Shown here one piece after another: positions 1-9,100 of a stretch of DNA of 12,056 bases. The position numbers and the translations under genes were made by a program. The notes under the pieces were generated by a model that was not told the origin of the DNA, did not search any database, and saw only the letters and a list, made by a program, of their open reading frames with translations. The DNA is taken from positions 1 to 12,056 of the forward strand of contig NW_024468468.1 of assembly GCF_002104995.1 (NCBI RefSeq), written 5' to 3'. Position 1 is the first letter of the stretch; each line of letters starts with the position of its first letter. Source of the DNA: Linderina pennispora (taxonomy: Eukaryota; Kickxellomycota; Kickxellomycetes; Kickxellales; Kickxellaceae).

Positions 1-2
1 TG

Positions 3-245
3 TGCTACCATTGTCTCGCGTCGCCATACTCACCGTTGTCAGCTATATTCCCAGCGGCTCCTGCACACGCGGACGCACTTGGTGCTGTGGCTGCTGCGCA
101 TGGCGGTGGTGACTATGGCCGTTGGACTGCAAGGACCGCGGGTTGTGAACCGGTGCTGTTTCCCGTGCCATCTTCATGGTGCGGATACCCGTTGTGCGCT
201 TATCAGCCTGAAGCTACACCACCAGCATTGAGTATTTCTAGTTAG
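3..245 (+). CDS. Possible 3' end of an unidentified gene (partial, runs off left edge)
   Basis: A reading frame is open from the left edge to a TAG at 243-245. It encodes about 80 residues rich in Ala, Gly and Pro and ends in a low-complexity tail (YQPEATPPALSISS). No domain is recognisable. The composition resembles the disordered C-terminus of a fungal regulatory or RNA-binding protein, but that is only an impression. The first in-frame ATG-like position is not a convincing start, so if this is coding it is probably the last exon of a gene that begins outside the window. A chance open frame in GC-rich DNA is an equally fair reading. Confidence 0.3.
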   Translation, partial: CYHCLASPYSPLSAIFPAAPAHADALGAVAAAHGGGDYGRWTARTAGCEPVLFPVPSSWCGYPLCAYQPEATPPALSISS

Positions 246-771
246 CCTTGGGCAAAGCCTCGTGGGCGATTTTTTCCCTTGCCTACAATCGGTAAAACAC
301 TTACTGTCTTTGTCGAATCTGGCTTGCCCATTGGTTCTTTTCTTGCCGAATCGCGGAGAGAGGAAAATTAGGGAAATTTTGGTCAACCAAGGACAGCAAG
401 TGCCAATAATGTCTGAAGGATAGGGAGAGGGAGAGAAAAAGGTGGGTAAAAGGGAAACAGGAACCGGAATTATTTGAGCTGCGGGAAATTCCTTGTGCAG
501 TGTGGAACAACGGCTAGGGACACCAAGAGTGAGCTGGAAATGCGAAATGGACCGCGAGTTTATTGTTGCACTTTATGCTAAGGAGAGATAGAGATATAGA
601 GAGGAGAAAAGGAGAGGGGAGGTGCCATGCACTACAAGCAATTTGCTGTGTGCTAAACCTGCTTTTTTCTTTTTTTTCTTTCTTTCTTTCTTTCTAGCCA
701 CAGCTCGCTCGGCATCAAGCCAGTCCAGAAAATCATGTGGCTCGCCTTAACGACAACAAATGATCACCCGC
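246..771. other. Intergenic stretch with purine- and pyrimidine-rich tracts
   Basis: I see no convincing gene in these 526 bases. The stretch lies between the possible plus-strand gene at the left edge and the 3' end of the minus-strand CUZ1 gene, so it probably holds two converging 3' ends. It contains G/A-rich segments (about 411-460 and 581-622) and a T/C tract at 663-695. Short open frames on both strands show no family resemblance. Confidence 0.6.
663..695. repeat. Pyrimidine tract ending in a (CTTT)n microsatellite
   Basis: A run of T and C only, with about five tandem CTTT units at its right end. It lies about 75 bases past the CUZ1 stop codon, so on the minus strand it would be a purine-rich 3' flank of GAAA units. 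Simple-sequence slippage explains it; no function is claimed. Confidence 0.75.
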
Positions 772-1913
772 TTAGCCAATCAAGGCCAGCTTGCACCCAT
801 TGAAGAACGTTGTGTCGGACCGTGCAACCAGGAGCTGGTCAAAGGTGTCCCAGGGGAAAGCATCTCGCCCGACGCAGCAACCTGCAAGCTGTAAACCTAC
901 ATTTAGCAGTAGGCAAATGCTGGTGCCAAAAGCTATTAGACATTGGGGGGCTGTTGTTGTCTGAAGTCCTTAGAGATGCGACTACTGCGCTATTGCCTGC
1001 ACGCTACCTTTCCCGGGAGCATCGATAGCCCAAGCTGTCTTGCAAACTGATCTGTGGCGCTTCCGATAGTTGCCTTCTATACAGTAAAGCCCGTGTTGAT
1101 CAGTGGCAATGAGGGCATTTCATAATTAATCCACGTTTGTGCCATTGCAGCTGAGACCTACTGCACAGCCGCAGCACGAATAATGTCGAGTGGCATGTGC
1201 AGTTGTGCTTACCTTGTTGATGAACACGACAATCGTTTTTGCCTCAGACGCCACGCTGAGATAGAGTCGGTCTTCCATAGCCATGTTCGGGTTCCCGGTG
1301 GCCTTGGCCTTGAGTTTTCATTAGCTCGATCCGGGGCGCTACACGCACAGGCTGCTTCTTGGGCAGTGGCGCCGCTCGCAGTGGCGCCCTTGACTGGTGC
1401 GTCTGCTTAAGCGCAGCCAAAGCCTGCCTCTGCCTATCAGTTAGCTCGTTCTTGGTTGGCGCACGCACATCCTTTGGCCCGCTACATGTGTCACAAACAA
1501 CAGTGCAAATGGTGAATTATCACTGATACAGGGTATGAATAGACTATCAGAATACATCCAGATAGCTCTAGGTTCATCTGCTGTAGCTGCATGTACTTAC
1601 ATACGGGCAGGCTTCGTATACTTTGTTATTGGAATATAATCCTTGTCCTTGGTTGAACTAGTCGCCTCAACTGTCCGCTCGGGCATTTGGTCGCAGTGGT
1701 GTGCAATTGGGTTACCATGCGTAGAGCTACAGTAGAGGGATTACAGCATTAGTGGTTGCTGTATGTTTCTTGGGCTGTCCATCATGAATGTTCAACTCAA
1801 TTTTAGCCGTCTTACCAGAACTGCTTGGTACAGTAGTCACAAGTAACAGGTAGAAAGTCCAGATCTGCACAGCCAGCATATGAGCAATTAGCACCGACGT
1901 GTGGAAATTCCAT
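772..1913 (-). CDS. CUZ1: AN1 zinc-finger protein, Cuz1/ZFAND1 family (five exons)
   Basis: In other species Cuz1/ZFAND1 binds Cdc48/p97 and the proteasome and helps clear stress granules during arsenite stress. Exons read on the minus strand: 1816-1913, 1601-1726, 1213-1481, 1008-1076, 772-881. Introns begin GTAAGA, GTAAGT, GTAAGC and GTAGCG and end in TAG or CAG. Residues 10-44 form one AN1 finger split by intron 1: C10, C15, C25, C28, C33, H36, H42, C44, with MEFPHVGANC at the start. After a basic linker comes the family's C-terminal ubiquitin-like region: IELMKLKAKATGNPNMAMED, then RLYLSVASEAKTIVVFINK, then a last exon containing FFNG. Predicted length is about 223 aa, against about 270 for yeast and human proteins; only one AN1 finger is present, as in yeast. 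Two indels must be bridged: an extra T in 1315-1318 and a missing A at 841-843. Family identity is strong; intron 4 borders are the least certain. Confidence 0.8.
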
Positions 1914-2376
1914 GATAATGACACTTGTTCAGGCAATACAGGAAATATAAATGACGCTAGTGACTGGTTGTATATACTGTCGATAAACGATCCTCCTCAG
2001 GAACACACCTACAGATAACATTGGTGATGGCCCTTGGCTGTGACAACTGGGTGTTATGGATATTCATTTCGCTGTCCTATCCTGAATCGATACCCAGTAT
2101 CCACAGCCTCCACTGCATGTAAATCAACGAATGATCAAGCAACAGGTAAAAGGAGGGTGTTTACAAAAATACTCGCATGGTATTGTCTTCCACCTGATAA
2201 TGGCATGCTACACATATAATCTGTTTGTGGCGGTCGCCTTTGCTTCTTAGCAGGTCATACAATCAAATACCGTGGGAGCCGCTATCACTATGTCTGTATA
2301 TTTCCCTGGGACTAGTGACACTCGTCAAAGTTAACATTTTTCGAGACTATCCGGTATTTTCACCTTTATATCGATT
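1914..2376. promoter_or_regulatory. Divergent promoter region between CUZ1 and the MFS transporter
   Basis: These 463 bases separate two start codons that point away from each other, so both promoters must lie here. The sequence is more AT-rich than the genes. It contains three GATA-factor-like hexamers: CGATAA at 1981, AGATAA at 2013-2018 and TGATAA at 2195-2200. A TATA-like TGTATATTT lies near 2295, about 80 bases before the transporter ATG. A short open frame within it (about 60 codons) has no family resemblance and is taken as noise. Whether the GATA sites act is unknown. Confidence 0.45.
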
Positions 2377-3678
2377 ATGAATTTGCGTGCCGCGAGTGAC
2401 CCAGACATTCGTATGAACGAGAAGAGAGCGGCCAGCACAGCTAGTTTGGCATCAGGGTCATCCATTTCACCTCTACCAGAGGTTGACTCAAAGCAAGCAT
2501 GGCTTGTTGTCTTGGGTGCATTTTTCGGCTTCATGTTTTCTAATGGACTTACCATCACCTATGGCGTCTACATGGAGGATTACAAGGTCAACGAGTTCCC
2601 CGATACCTCAGCGTCCTTTTTAGCATGGATTGGTTCTATTCAGGCAGCAACGCCGTGCTTTTTGGGTGTTGGTGTCAGCAAACTATGCACCCGCTATGAC
2701 ACTCGCCACTTGTGCATGGTTGGTGCTCTTACCACTGGAATTTCTTTCATGGCGGCCTCTTTTTGCACCACTCCCGTTTCTCTTCTCCTCACCCAAGGTG
2801 TTCTTTCTGGAATTGGCATATCCCTGTTTTACAACATCTCTTTTATCCTGCCTGTGCAGTGGTTCAAAAAGTACCGGAGTGTCGCTACAAGCATCGCCAT
2901 CTCTGGTTCTGGGGTCTGTGGCCTGTGGCTAACAATCGCAACCCGGAAGATGATGGACACAGTCGGCCGTCAATGGGCGATGCGAATAACTGGATTCATA
3001 ATCACCGGCGTGTGTCTGCCAGCTAGCTTGCTGATGAGAACCTGCACGACGATATATGGCCCACCAAGGTTCATAGACTTCCAACTGCTAAAGGACCGGA
3101 GGATCATACTCATTATGCTGTTGACCGCATTTGGTAACGCCGGGTATCACACTCCATACCAGTACATCAACACCTACTCGGTTATAGCTCTCGGGAAAAG
3201 CGACACATGGGGTGCCAATTTGTCGTCAATCATGATTGCGGCAAGCGTATTGGGTCGGATCGCAATTGGTGCCCTGGGTGATATAGTTGGCCCGCTCAAT
3301 ACGATGATATTCACAACGGCAGCTAGCTGCGTTAGTGTGTTTGCACTATGGCTGCCATTTACTTCGACAAGCATGGCTATAGCCTTTTCAGTTATCTTTG
3401 GCTTCTTTTCTGGTATAATTGCTGGGTTGCCGCCAGTGATTACCAGCCGCATTTTCGGTGTCGAGCGCATGCCATCCATCATTGGACTGGTTATGTTTGC
3501 AGGCGGATGTGGCTTCCTTGCTGCAACACCCTCGTCCGGCGCACTACTGTCTCGGTTCGGTAACGGAGCGGATTTCGACAGCATGGTTGTTTTTACGGGA
3601 TTGGTGCTTGCCGTCAGCATAATATGCCAGCTTTCTCTTAGAGTAGCTGTTTCAAAGCGCCTATTTGAAAAGGTGTAG
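2377..3678 (+). CDS. MFS transporter, fungal monocarboxylate transporter-like (MCT/Mch family)
   Basis: This is a complete, intronless 433-residue membrane carrier. After a hydrophilic N-tail of about 38 residues, membrane segments can be seen at roughly 41-63, 82-100, 112-130, 136-158, 170-190, 204-222, then after a cytoplasmic loop (223-242) at 243-265, 280-300, 306-327, 333-352, 366-388 and 402-424, giving twelve. TM1 to TM2 (TYGVYMEDYK then SFLAWIGSIQ) matches the pattern of the SLC16-like fungal carriers Mch1-5/Esbp6. A GRIAIGALGD motif at 293-302 is the usual MFS loop signature. Family members move monocarboxylates, riboflavin or other small organic solutes by proton symport or facilitated diffusion; the substrate cannot be told from sequence. 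The first ATG is used; M13 is an alternative. Unlike its neighbours the frame is unbroken. It diverges from CUZ1 and converges with the LysM gene. Confidence 0.88.
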   Translation: MNLRAASDPDIRMNEKRAASTASLASGSSISPLPEVDSKQAWLVVLGAFFGFMFSNGLTITYGVYMEDYKVNEFPDTSASFLAWIGSIQAATPCFLGVGVSKLCTRYDTRHLCMVGALTTGISFMAASFCTTPVSLLLTQGVLSGIGISLFYNISFILPVQWFKKYRSVATSIAISGSGVCGLWLTIATRKMMDTVGRQWAMRITGFIITGVCLPASLLMRTCTTIYGPPRFIDFQLLKDRRIILIMLLTAFGNAGYHTPYQYINTYSVIALGKSDTWGANLSSIMIAASVLGRIAIGALGDIVGPLNTMIFTTAASCVSVFALWLPFTSTSMAIAFSVIFGFFSGIIAGLPPVITSRIFGVERMPSIIGLVMFAGGCGFLAATPSSGALLSRFGNGADFDSMVVFTGLVLAVSIICQLSLRVAVSKRLFEKV

Positions 3679-3995
3679 AGCCAGTTTAAATACTATTTAC
3701 TCGCTACCCCATGCTGAATGGTAGTTAGTAGTAGTGAATATTGCAGTGTTTTTTGTTTCTACTACACAGAGCGACATCCAGAATGAGTATCTATAGGCCA
3801 GTGTACAGGGATGTGGATATGCATTCTCTTTGCCATCATAGCTGACTATACGGTCCATGAACTCTATCTACCTGAGGGCTGAAATGACCAATTCCATGAC
3901 GATACGCATATGTATTATGATTGAAATTGTGTTGTTACATAGAGAAGTGATTATATTACATGCAGATAAACGCAGGCAGCATTGCCCTTGGGCAG
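3679..3995. other. Convergent 3' gap between the MFS and LysM genes
   Basis: The 317 AT-rich bases lie between two stop codons facing each other, so they should hold both 3' untranslated regions. No gene, tRNA or repeat is apparent. Short open frames on both strands have no family resemblance. If the LysM frame ends earlier than annotated, this gap grows. Confidence 0.55.
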
Positions 3996-5199
3996 CTATT
4001 CTGTGAGTCTCAGAACACAAAGGACACATATTTTTTGTATACTCTTGTATGGCACACAAGGCCACGACGACATGCTTGTATCTACTCCTTCCTCGCTGCC
4101 CAAGACGACCTCGATCAGATGCAACTGCCGCACGGTTGGAGCTAGTCCTCTCGATAATTCATCTCTATATCGCGAGTTGATGTAATCGATATACTGCAGC
4201 GTATATTTCCCCGAGCAGACCCGCAGCGGAATATACAGATGGTCGCGTGTAAGCAGCTCGCTCGGCGACCACAGGCGATTGAGCCGTTTCAGATTCGAGA
4301 CCTACTGTTGTAAAGAAATACAAATCAGTAAACATAGTAGCACCAGAGCAAATACAGATCACTATCATCTGCAACTTACCGAGACGCCATACAAGATCGA
4401 AACCCCTTCCAAGGGTATCGTTGCTGGAGACCAGGTGCTTCACAGTTTTGATAGTGCGCAGCTGCTGGCTTGGCACAGACATATGGGCCACAGTACTGCC
4501 TTCAGAAACCGACAATATCCTCTTTCCGTACGAAAGCCCTGGCAAGCCATCTGCCGATGGCCGCCCAGGCACCCTGTGGATCTGCAATGGCAGCACGCCA
4601 CTGTCTTTGGGCAGGCTAATTGCCAAGCCCGCGCCTTTCTGCTCTGGACTACCATGGCTCGGCCCTTCAACCAGCGGGCCCTCCGGAAACTGTTATATCT
4701 GTATCTGCACGCACCCGCGCCATATGTATATCATTATGCGGCAGCGGTGTCGAGATGGCGTCGTCAATACATTCTAGCATGTCTTTCAATGCTCGTTTCC
4801 GGGTCGCCCGCTCAAACTCGTTTATATGTGCCCGCGACGGCGATACCAGCGGGTCATTTGCTGCGCGAACACGACGTGCTGCCCGGCTAGGCGATAGTTG
4901 CGTCAGCGATGGCGTAGAATGCGCGGGCTCCGTGAAGGTCTGGGCTCCCCATGGGTTCCCGTAGAAATGGCTGCTCATCGGCGGAGGGGGTCCACAGAGG
5001 TACTGCCTGGCCTGTCTAGTAAATGCCAACTCGGCTTGTGTGTCGCCTGGCTGCTGCTGTTTAAGGCTATGGTTGCTGTGGTTGTTGGTGACATTGACCG
5101 GTAGGGCCGAGCATATACGACAGCGGGCCGTCTTTGGTGTTTTACAGTTGGGGCAGTCGAAAGCAACGAAAGAGACAGGAGGGAAAGAGCAGGCTGCAA
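3996..5199 (-). CDS. Zinc-ribbon and LysM-domain protein (one intron; start uncertain)
   Basis: The clearest part is a LysM domain at 4224-4440, split by a 78-base intron at 4302-4379 (donor GTAAGT, acceptor CAGTAG, branch-like TTTACTGATTT). Joined, it reads KHLVSSNDTLEGVSILYGVS followed by VSNLKRLNRLWSPSELLTRD and HLYIPL. No signal peptide is visible, so it resembles the intracellular LYSMD1/2-type proteins rather than secreted chitin-binding effectors. Upstream the frame stays open through a low-complexity region to CPNCKTPKTARCRIC (5111-5155), a CX2C-X7-CX2C zinc ribbon. No in-frame ATG lies upstream of this motif at normal spacing. The safe start is ATG at 4978, giving about 300 aa without the ribbon; a spliced or error-hidden start further up is likely. 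Two extra bases must be removed (runs at 4409-4410 and 4685-4686). The C-terminal end at 3996 assumes no further error; one extra base near 4089 would end it about 30 codons earlier. Function is unknown. Confidence 0.62.
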
Positions 5200-5396
5200 G
5201 GTCTAGAGTGGAAAAATAGCAAACAATTAACGGAGAAAAACCGAACGGAAGTAGAGAAGCGCGAGGTGCTAGGTCACCTCTAAACGGGCCTACCAGGCCC
5301 TGACCAAATGCAACGTCATACCCCGGGCCAATCAGCAGCAGTTCACATGTCGGAGGTCTTTTTTTGCATTCAGTTTCTCAGCCAAAAATAAAAAAA
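5200..5396 (-). promoter_or_regulatory. Probable promoter/5' region of the LysM gene with a CCAAT box
   Basis: This short gap lies just downstream of the MCEE stop and upstream of the LysM gene on the same strand. It holds CCAAT at 5328-5332 (ATTGG on the gene's strand) and a pyrimidine-rich stretch close to the zinc-ribbon coding region that could be a leader or an intron end (TTTTTCCACTCTAG). On the minus strand the ribbon frame is open across the whole gap. If one A is dropped from the seven-base run at 5359-5365, it reaches an ATG at 5369, so part of this could be coding. Confidence 0.4.
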
Positions 5397-5933
5397 CTAA
5401 GCGTGTTCCTCAAGCTCGACCAGCACGCCGCCACAGTCTTTAGGGTGCAGGAACACGACAGGCAGGTTGTGCGCTCCGATCTTGGGCTCCTCGCTCAGCG
5501 GCCTCACGCCCTTCTCCTTCAGCGTCTTCAGAGCCTCCTTGATGTTGTCGACGTTAATGCAAATGTGGTGGATTCCGCCGTTCTTGTTCTTGGCCAAAAA
5601 GCCCGCAATGGGGCTCTTGTCGCCGTACGGATGCAGAAGCTCGATCTTGGTGTTCCCCAGCTCAACAAAGACCGTGTAGACGCCGTGGTCCGGCTGCGCA
5701 ACGCTGTCGCTGACCTTGTTGGCCTGCATGATGTTGCGCCAGAACGACGTGGCCTGCTCCATGTCGGGCACCGCAATGGCGACGTGGTTCAGGTGGCCGA
5801 GCTTCCAGACCGGCGAGTCCTTGGTTGCGTCGGAGACAAACGAGCGGGTCATCGTGTAGGCTGGGCGGAGGGTCTTTGGGAAGGCAGTCTGGGTGGCGGT
5901 ACAGCGACGCAGGGCGGTTGCTAAAAGGCGCAT
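5397..5933 (-). CDS. MCEE: Methylmalonyl-CoA epimerase, mitochondrial
   Basis: The enzyme interconverts (2R)- and (2S)-methylmalonyl-CoA, linking propionyl-CoA carboxylase to B12-dependent methylmalonyl-CoA mutase in the mitochondrial matrix. The 178-residue product is almost the length of human MCEE. Residues 1-40 are rich in Arg, Thr and Ala with few acids, as in a matrix targeting signal. Residues 43-178 form the vicinal-oxygen-chelate fold: LGHLNHVAIAVPDMEQA, LGNTKIELLHPYGDKSPIAG, GGIHHICINVDNI, IGAH and FLHPKDCGGVLVELE. Expected metal ligands are H50, H122 and E173, with E98 at the remaining conserved acid/Gln position. The frame is unbroken with no intron. It sits on the same strand as the LysM gene downstream and NEDD1 upstream but shares no pathway with them. 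Identity is very secure. Confidence 0.95.
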   Translation of the reverse strand: MRLLATALRRCTATQTAFPKTLRPAYTMTRSFVSDATKDSPVWKLGHLNHVAIAVPDMEQATSFWRNIMQANKVSDSVAQPDHGVYTVFVELGNTKIELLHPYGDKSPIAGFLAKNKNGGIHHICINVDNIKEALKTLKEKGVRPLSEEPKIGAHNLPVVFLHPKDCGGVLVELEEHA

Positions 5934-6034
5934 TTATACAAAATTTCGAATATGAGAGGACGCGAAAGCGGAAGAAGATGGTATGTTGTCGATGGCAAGG
6001 GTACTAGGCGACAGGCTGGGACACAGGAGGCGCG

Positions 6035-6045
6035 TTTTATATATA
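6035..6045 (-). promoter_or_regulatory. TATA-like box for MCEE
   Basis: On the minus strand the sequence reads TATATATAAAA, about 100 bases upstream of the MCEE ATG at 5933 and inside the 209-base gap that separates it from the NEDD1-like stop. Position and sequence fit a TATA element; no transcript data support it. Confidence 0.5.
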
Positions 6046-6142
6046 GTGACTTAAAAACAAAGGGAGCAGAGGCCGAGCGGCGGCGCAGACACGAATCTGA
6101 CAGGACAGTGTGCGAATTTTCCCACCGTTTATCGTCCGCATC

Positions 6143-9100
6143 TTATCGCCACCGCTGCTGCTGCTGATGATGATGCTGTGTCGATGTGCTGACCCTGGAG
6201 ATGCCGTTCGGACCGCCGGGCCGCTCTGCCAAGTCGCTCTCATCCAGCATGTTGTGGAAAGGGATATAGCGCATCAGACGCTCGTTCTCCTTGCGCAGCA
6301 TCTCGATCTGTTGCCGCAGCGCCTGCGACTCAGCTGCCTCGCGCTGCAATCCCCGAAGCAGCTCCTGAACCACCAAAGTGCTGCTTATCATGTCCAGGTG
6401 CAGATTGCGGATCTCGCCGCGGATTTGCTCGCGCATCCGGCACAAGAGCATCGACTAGCGCGTTCTGCAGAACACTGGTACCCACCGACGGCGAAACCAG
6501 TTCCACTCGCCCCTTGCGACTTTGGTGCTCCGCTGGTCGCCGTCTGCTTCGACGACGAGGCATCGGAGACCGTAGTAGGCAGTGTCGGCCCGCTGTTTAG
6601 CGGATACCAGGACCTTGGCAAGCGGAATCGCCTCCTTCTGCAGCTGCTGACTTCTGGGCTGCATTGCGGGGCTAGGCGGTGACTTTGCAGAGATATTCAG
6701 CATCAGTGGCTGCAGATCTGGGGGCTGCACGTTTCTGCATAGGCGGACGCTGCTCAGCCGATCGCACAGGAGGGGGTGGGGCGGGGCGGGGGGCGGGCGG
6801 TTTCTGGTGCGGGCACAGGCTCGGAATCGAAATCGGAAAGTCGGCGAGGCACCTTGGACGGGCTCAATGACGCCTTCAGGCTGGCTTGGGCTTGTACCGC
6901 CGCTCATCCACATACTCGTCGAAATCCTCATCCTCCTCATGCCGGGCAGTTCTGGGCCGATACTGCGAGCCATGTCCAAACTCTTGGCCAGACAGCCGCT
7001 CCGCTGGAAGCTCGGATCTTCTGGCTTCTGCACGAGTCTTTGCAGCTGGCTTAGCAAACCCGTCCCCCCTCTTCAAGATGATCCTCATCCTCTTCTTTTT
7101 GGACGGCCCGGGGCTGGTATCTTGCCGCTGCGCATGTGCTCTGCCTCTGTCGACCGCTCAGTTCTTCTGGCGGCCGCTGGGGTTCTCGGGGCACGCCCCA
7201 ACATACTCCTGTTTATCCTCTTCCTCCTCCTCCTCCTCTACAGCGGGCTCTGGGTCTGCCCTATACGAGGGCCTCTGTTTCTCCCTAATCTCCTCGTCCA
7301 AGGACCGATCGACCTGCCGCACCAGCGGTCTGGCTACCTTTGTCTCATGTCGCTTGGCTACAGCAGCAAACGCTGGGGGCTCCTTCTCCTCAACCTCCTG
7401 TCTGCGCGACGGTAGCCCCACATGGCGCATCCATGGCTTGGGCGTATACTTGGAGGTGCTTTTGGTGCCTGTCCTCGGCACCAGATCCTCTTCGACAGAT
7501 TCCTTCGAGTACTTTGGCGGTGCCCTGCTCAAGAACCGGACCGCCGACCGCTTTGCCGACTTTGGCTCATTGGCGACCCTAGGCGTACGCTCAAAGCCCT
7601 GTACAGCTCTCCGCTTAGGCATCGGCTCAAAATCCCGCTCGTACTCGAGCATCTGCGCCTGCCGGCGCTTCTCAATCGATCTTGCCGACCGCGGGCTAAT
7701 CGCACTAAACTCGTTCGCCCTACCAGGCGTTTTCAGTGACGGGGCCGGCTTGCGGGACTCTTGTGGCTCTGCAAGGTCTATCGTCGTTTCTTCTTCTGGC
7801 TGCTCTTCAGCTGAGCTATCAGCTTGCTGACCATCTTTGATGGTGTCTTGTCGGGCCGCGGCGATTCGTCCATCTCGCCACGGCGGTCGCGGACAATGTG
7901 GTGGCTTCTCGCGCTCCGGCGTAAACATTTCCATCATCGAATCGCCCATATCGTGCCTCTCCTCTGCTGCCTCGTCTTCCGCTGGCTCTGCGTAGCGAAG
8001 AGGCTCAGCTGGACTGAAGTCAAATTCGTCGTCGAAATCCTCCAAATGGTGCTGGTCGGCATCTGGGCCTGTAGCATGCATCTGCTCTAGCTCGTCGTGC
8101 TGTACCGGAAGGTCGGGATCCTCAGCATACTTCATGTGGCCATGAGCCACTGGCAATGCCTTTCTGTGGTCCGCCGCGTACCGGCTCCCTGGCCATAGGC
8201 TTCGGTGGTGATAGCATTTCCATGAACGAGCGATCCTTGGCAAATCATGCTAACGCTCTCCAAATCGTCGTCTTGGTGCTGCACAGCGTTCTCCGGGCTC
8301 CGAACTCCTCGGTCTCTTGGCGCGACGTGATTCCAAGTGCATTGCTGGACCGCGGTTCCTTCTTATGCGCACTCTCGAGCAGCTGGTTCAGAACCTGGCG
8401 GTGGTGAGCCTTGATCGCCGGATTATGAGGCGGTCTCACTGTCACGCTGCGTGGGTTCGGTCGACCTAGTACCAGTAGCCTAGGCTCACGGCCCACAACC
8501 CGACTACTCGGAGGAGCCGCTGTTGGCCTCGCACGCCTGTGCTCACTGCCAATCCCACTGTCATCAGAACTACCGCCGCTTTTCCTCACAGACGACCTCA
8601 TGGTCACCCCACTAGGCCGCCGCCCGGTCGCCACTGGCATCGCGCTCTGCTCAAATGCAAAATCAATACTGACCAAGGGCTTGCGTGTCGCTACCCTGTG
8701 CTTCCACAGCGGAGTCCTCGAGCCTCGCAGATCATACACCAGCACATCGCCGTCAATGGTGCCTACGCCGACCACGACTGGTGATTGGTGGCACGCAAGG
8801 CACGTAAGTGGGCCTCGGCCATCACCGAAATCGCATTTGATCTCTGCACAACCGTATCCGTCAGAACCATCTTGCCATCGAGCCCCGCGCTCACCACATA
8901 GTTCAGGTTTGCCGGGTGGAACTTCAATGCGCACACGGGCGCGCTATGCACGTGTGCAAATGTCTTGGCTGGTGCCTCGCCGTACCGCGTCGCGTCAAAC
9001 AGCTGCAGCAACCCGTCTTCGCTACCCACCATCAGCTGCGTGCGCGCACTAGCCGAAAAGTCCATGCTCAGCATTGCGCGGTGCGTTGCCGACCGAAGCT

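Noticed and set aside
2034-2219. A 61-codon open frame starting at ATG upstream of the transporter
   Set aside because: It is short, has no family resemblance and lies in the AT-rich divergent promoter region.
4279-4890. A 203-codon open frame on the plus strand
   Set aside because: It overlaps the LysM coding sequence and its intron on the other strand; the LysM motif and splice sites decide the coding strand.
5364-5924. A 186-codon open frame on the plus strand
   Set aside because: It is the antisense of the unmistakable MCEE gene and has no family resemblance.
6886-7830. A 314-codon open frame on the plus strand
   Set aside because: It is extremely Ser/Leu/Cys-rich with no domain and lies opposite the NEDD1-like linker, whose Glu/Arg-rich codons leave the other strand free of stops.
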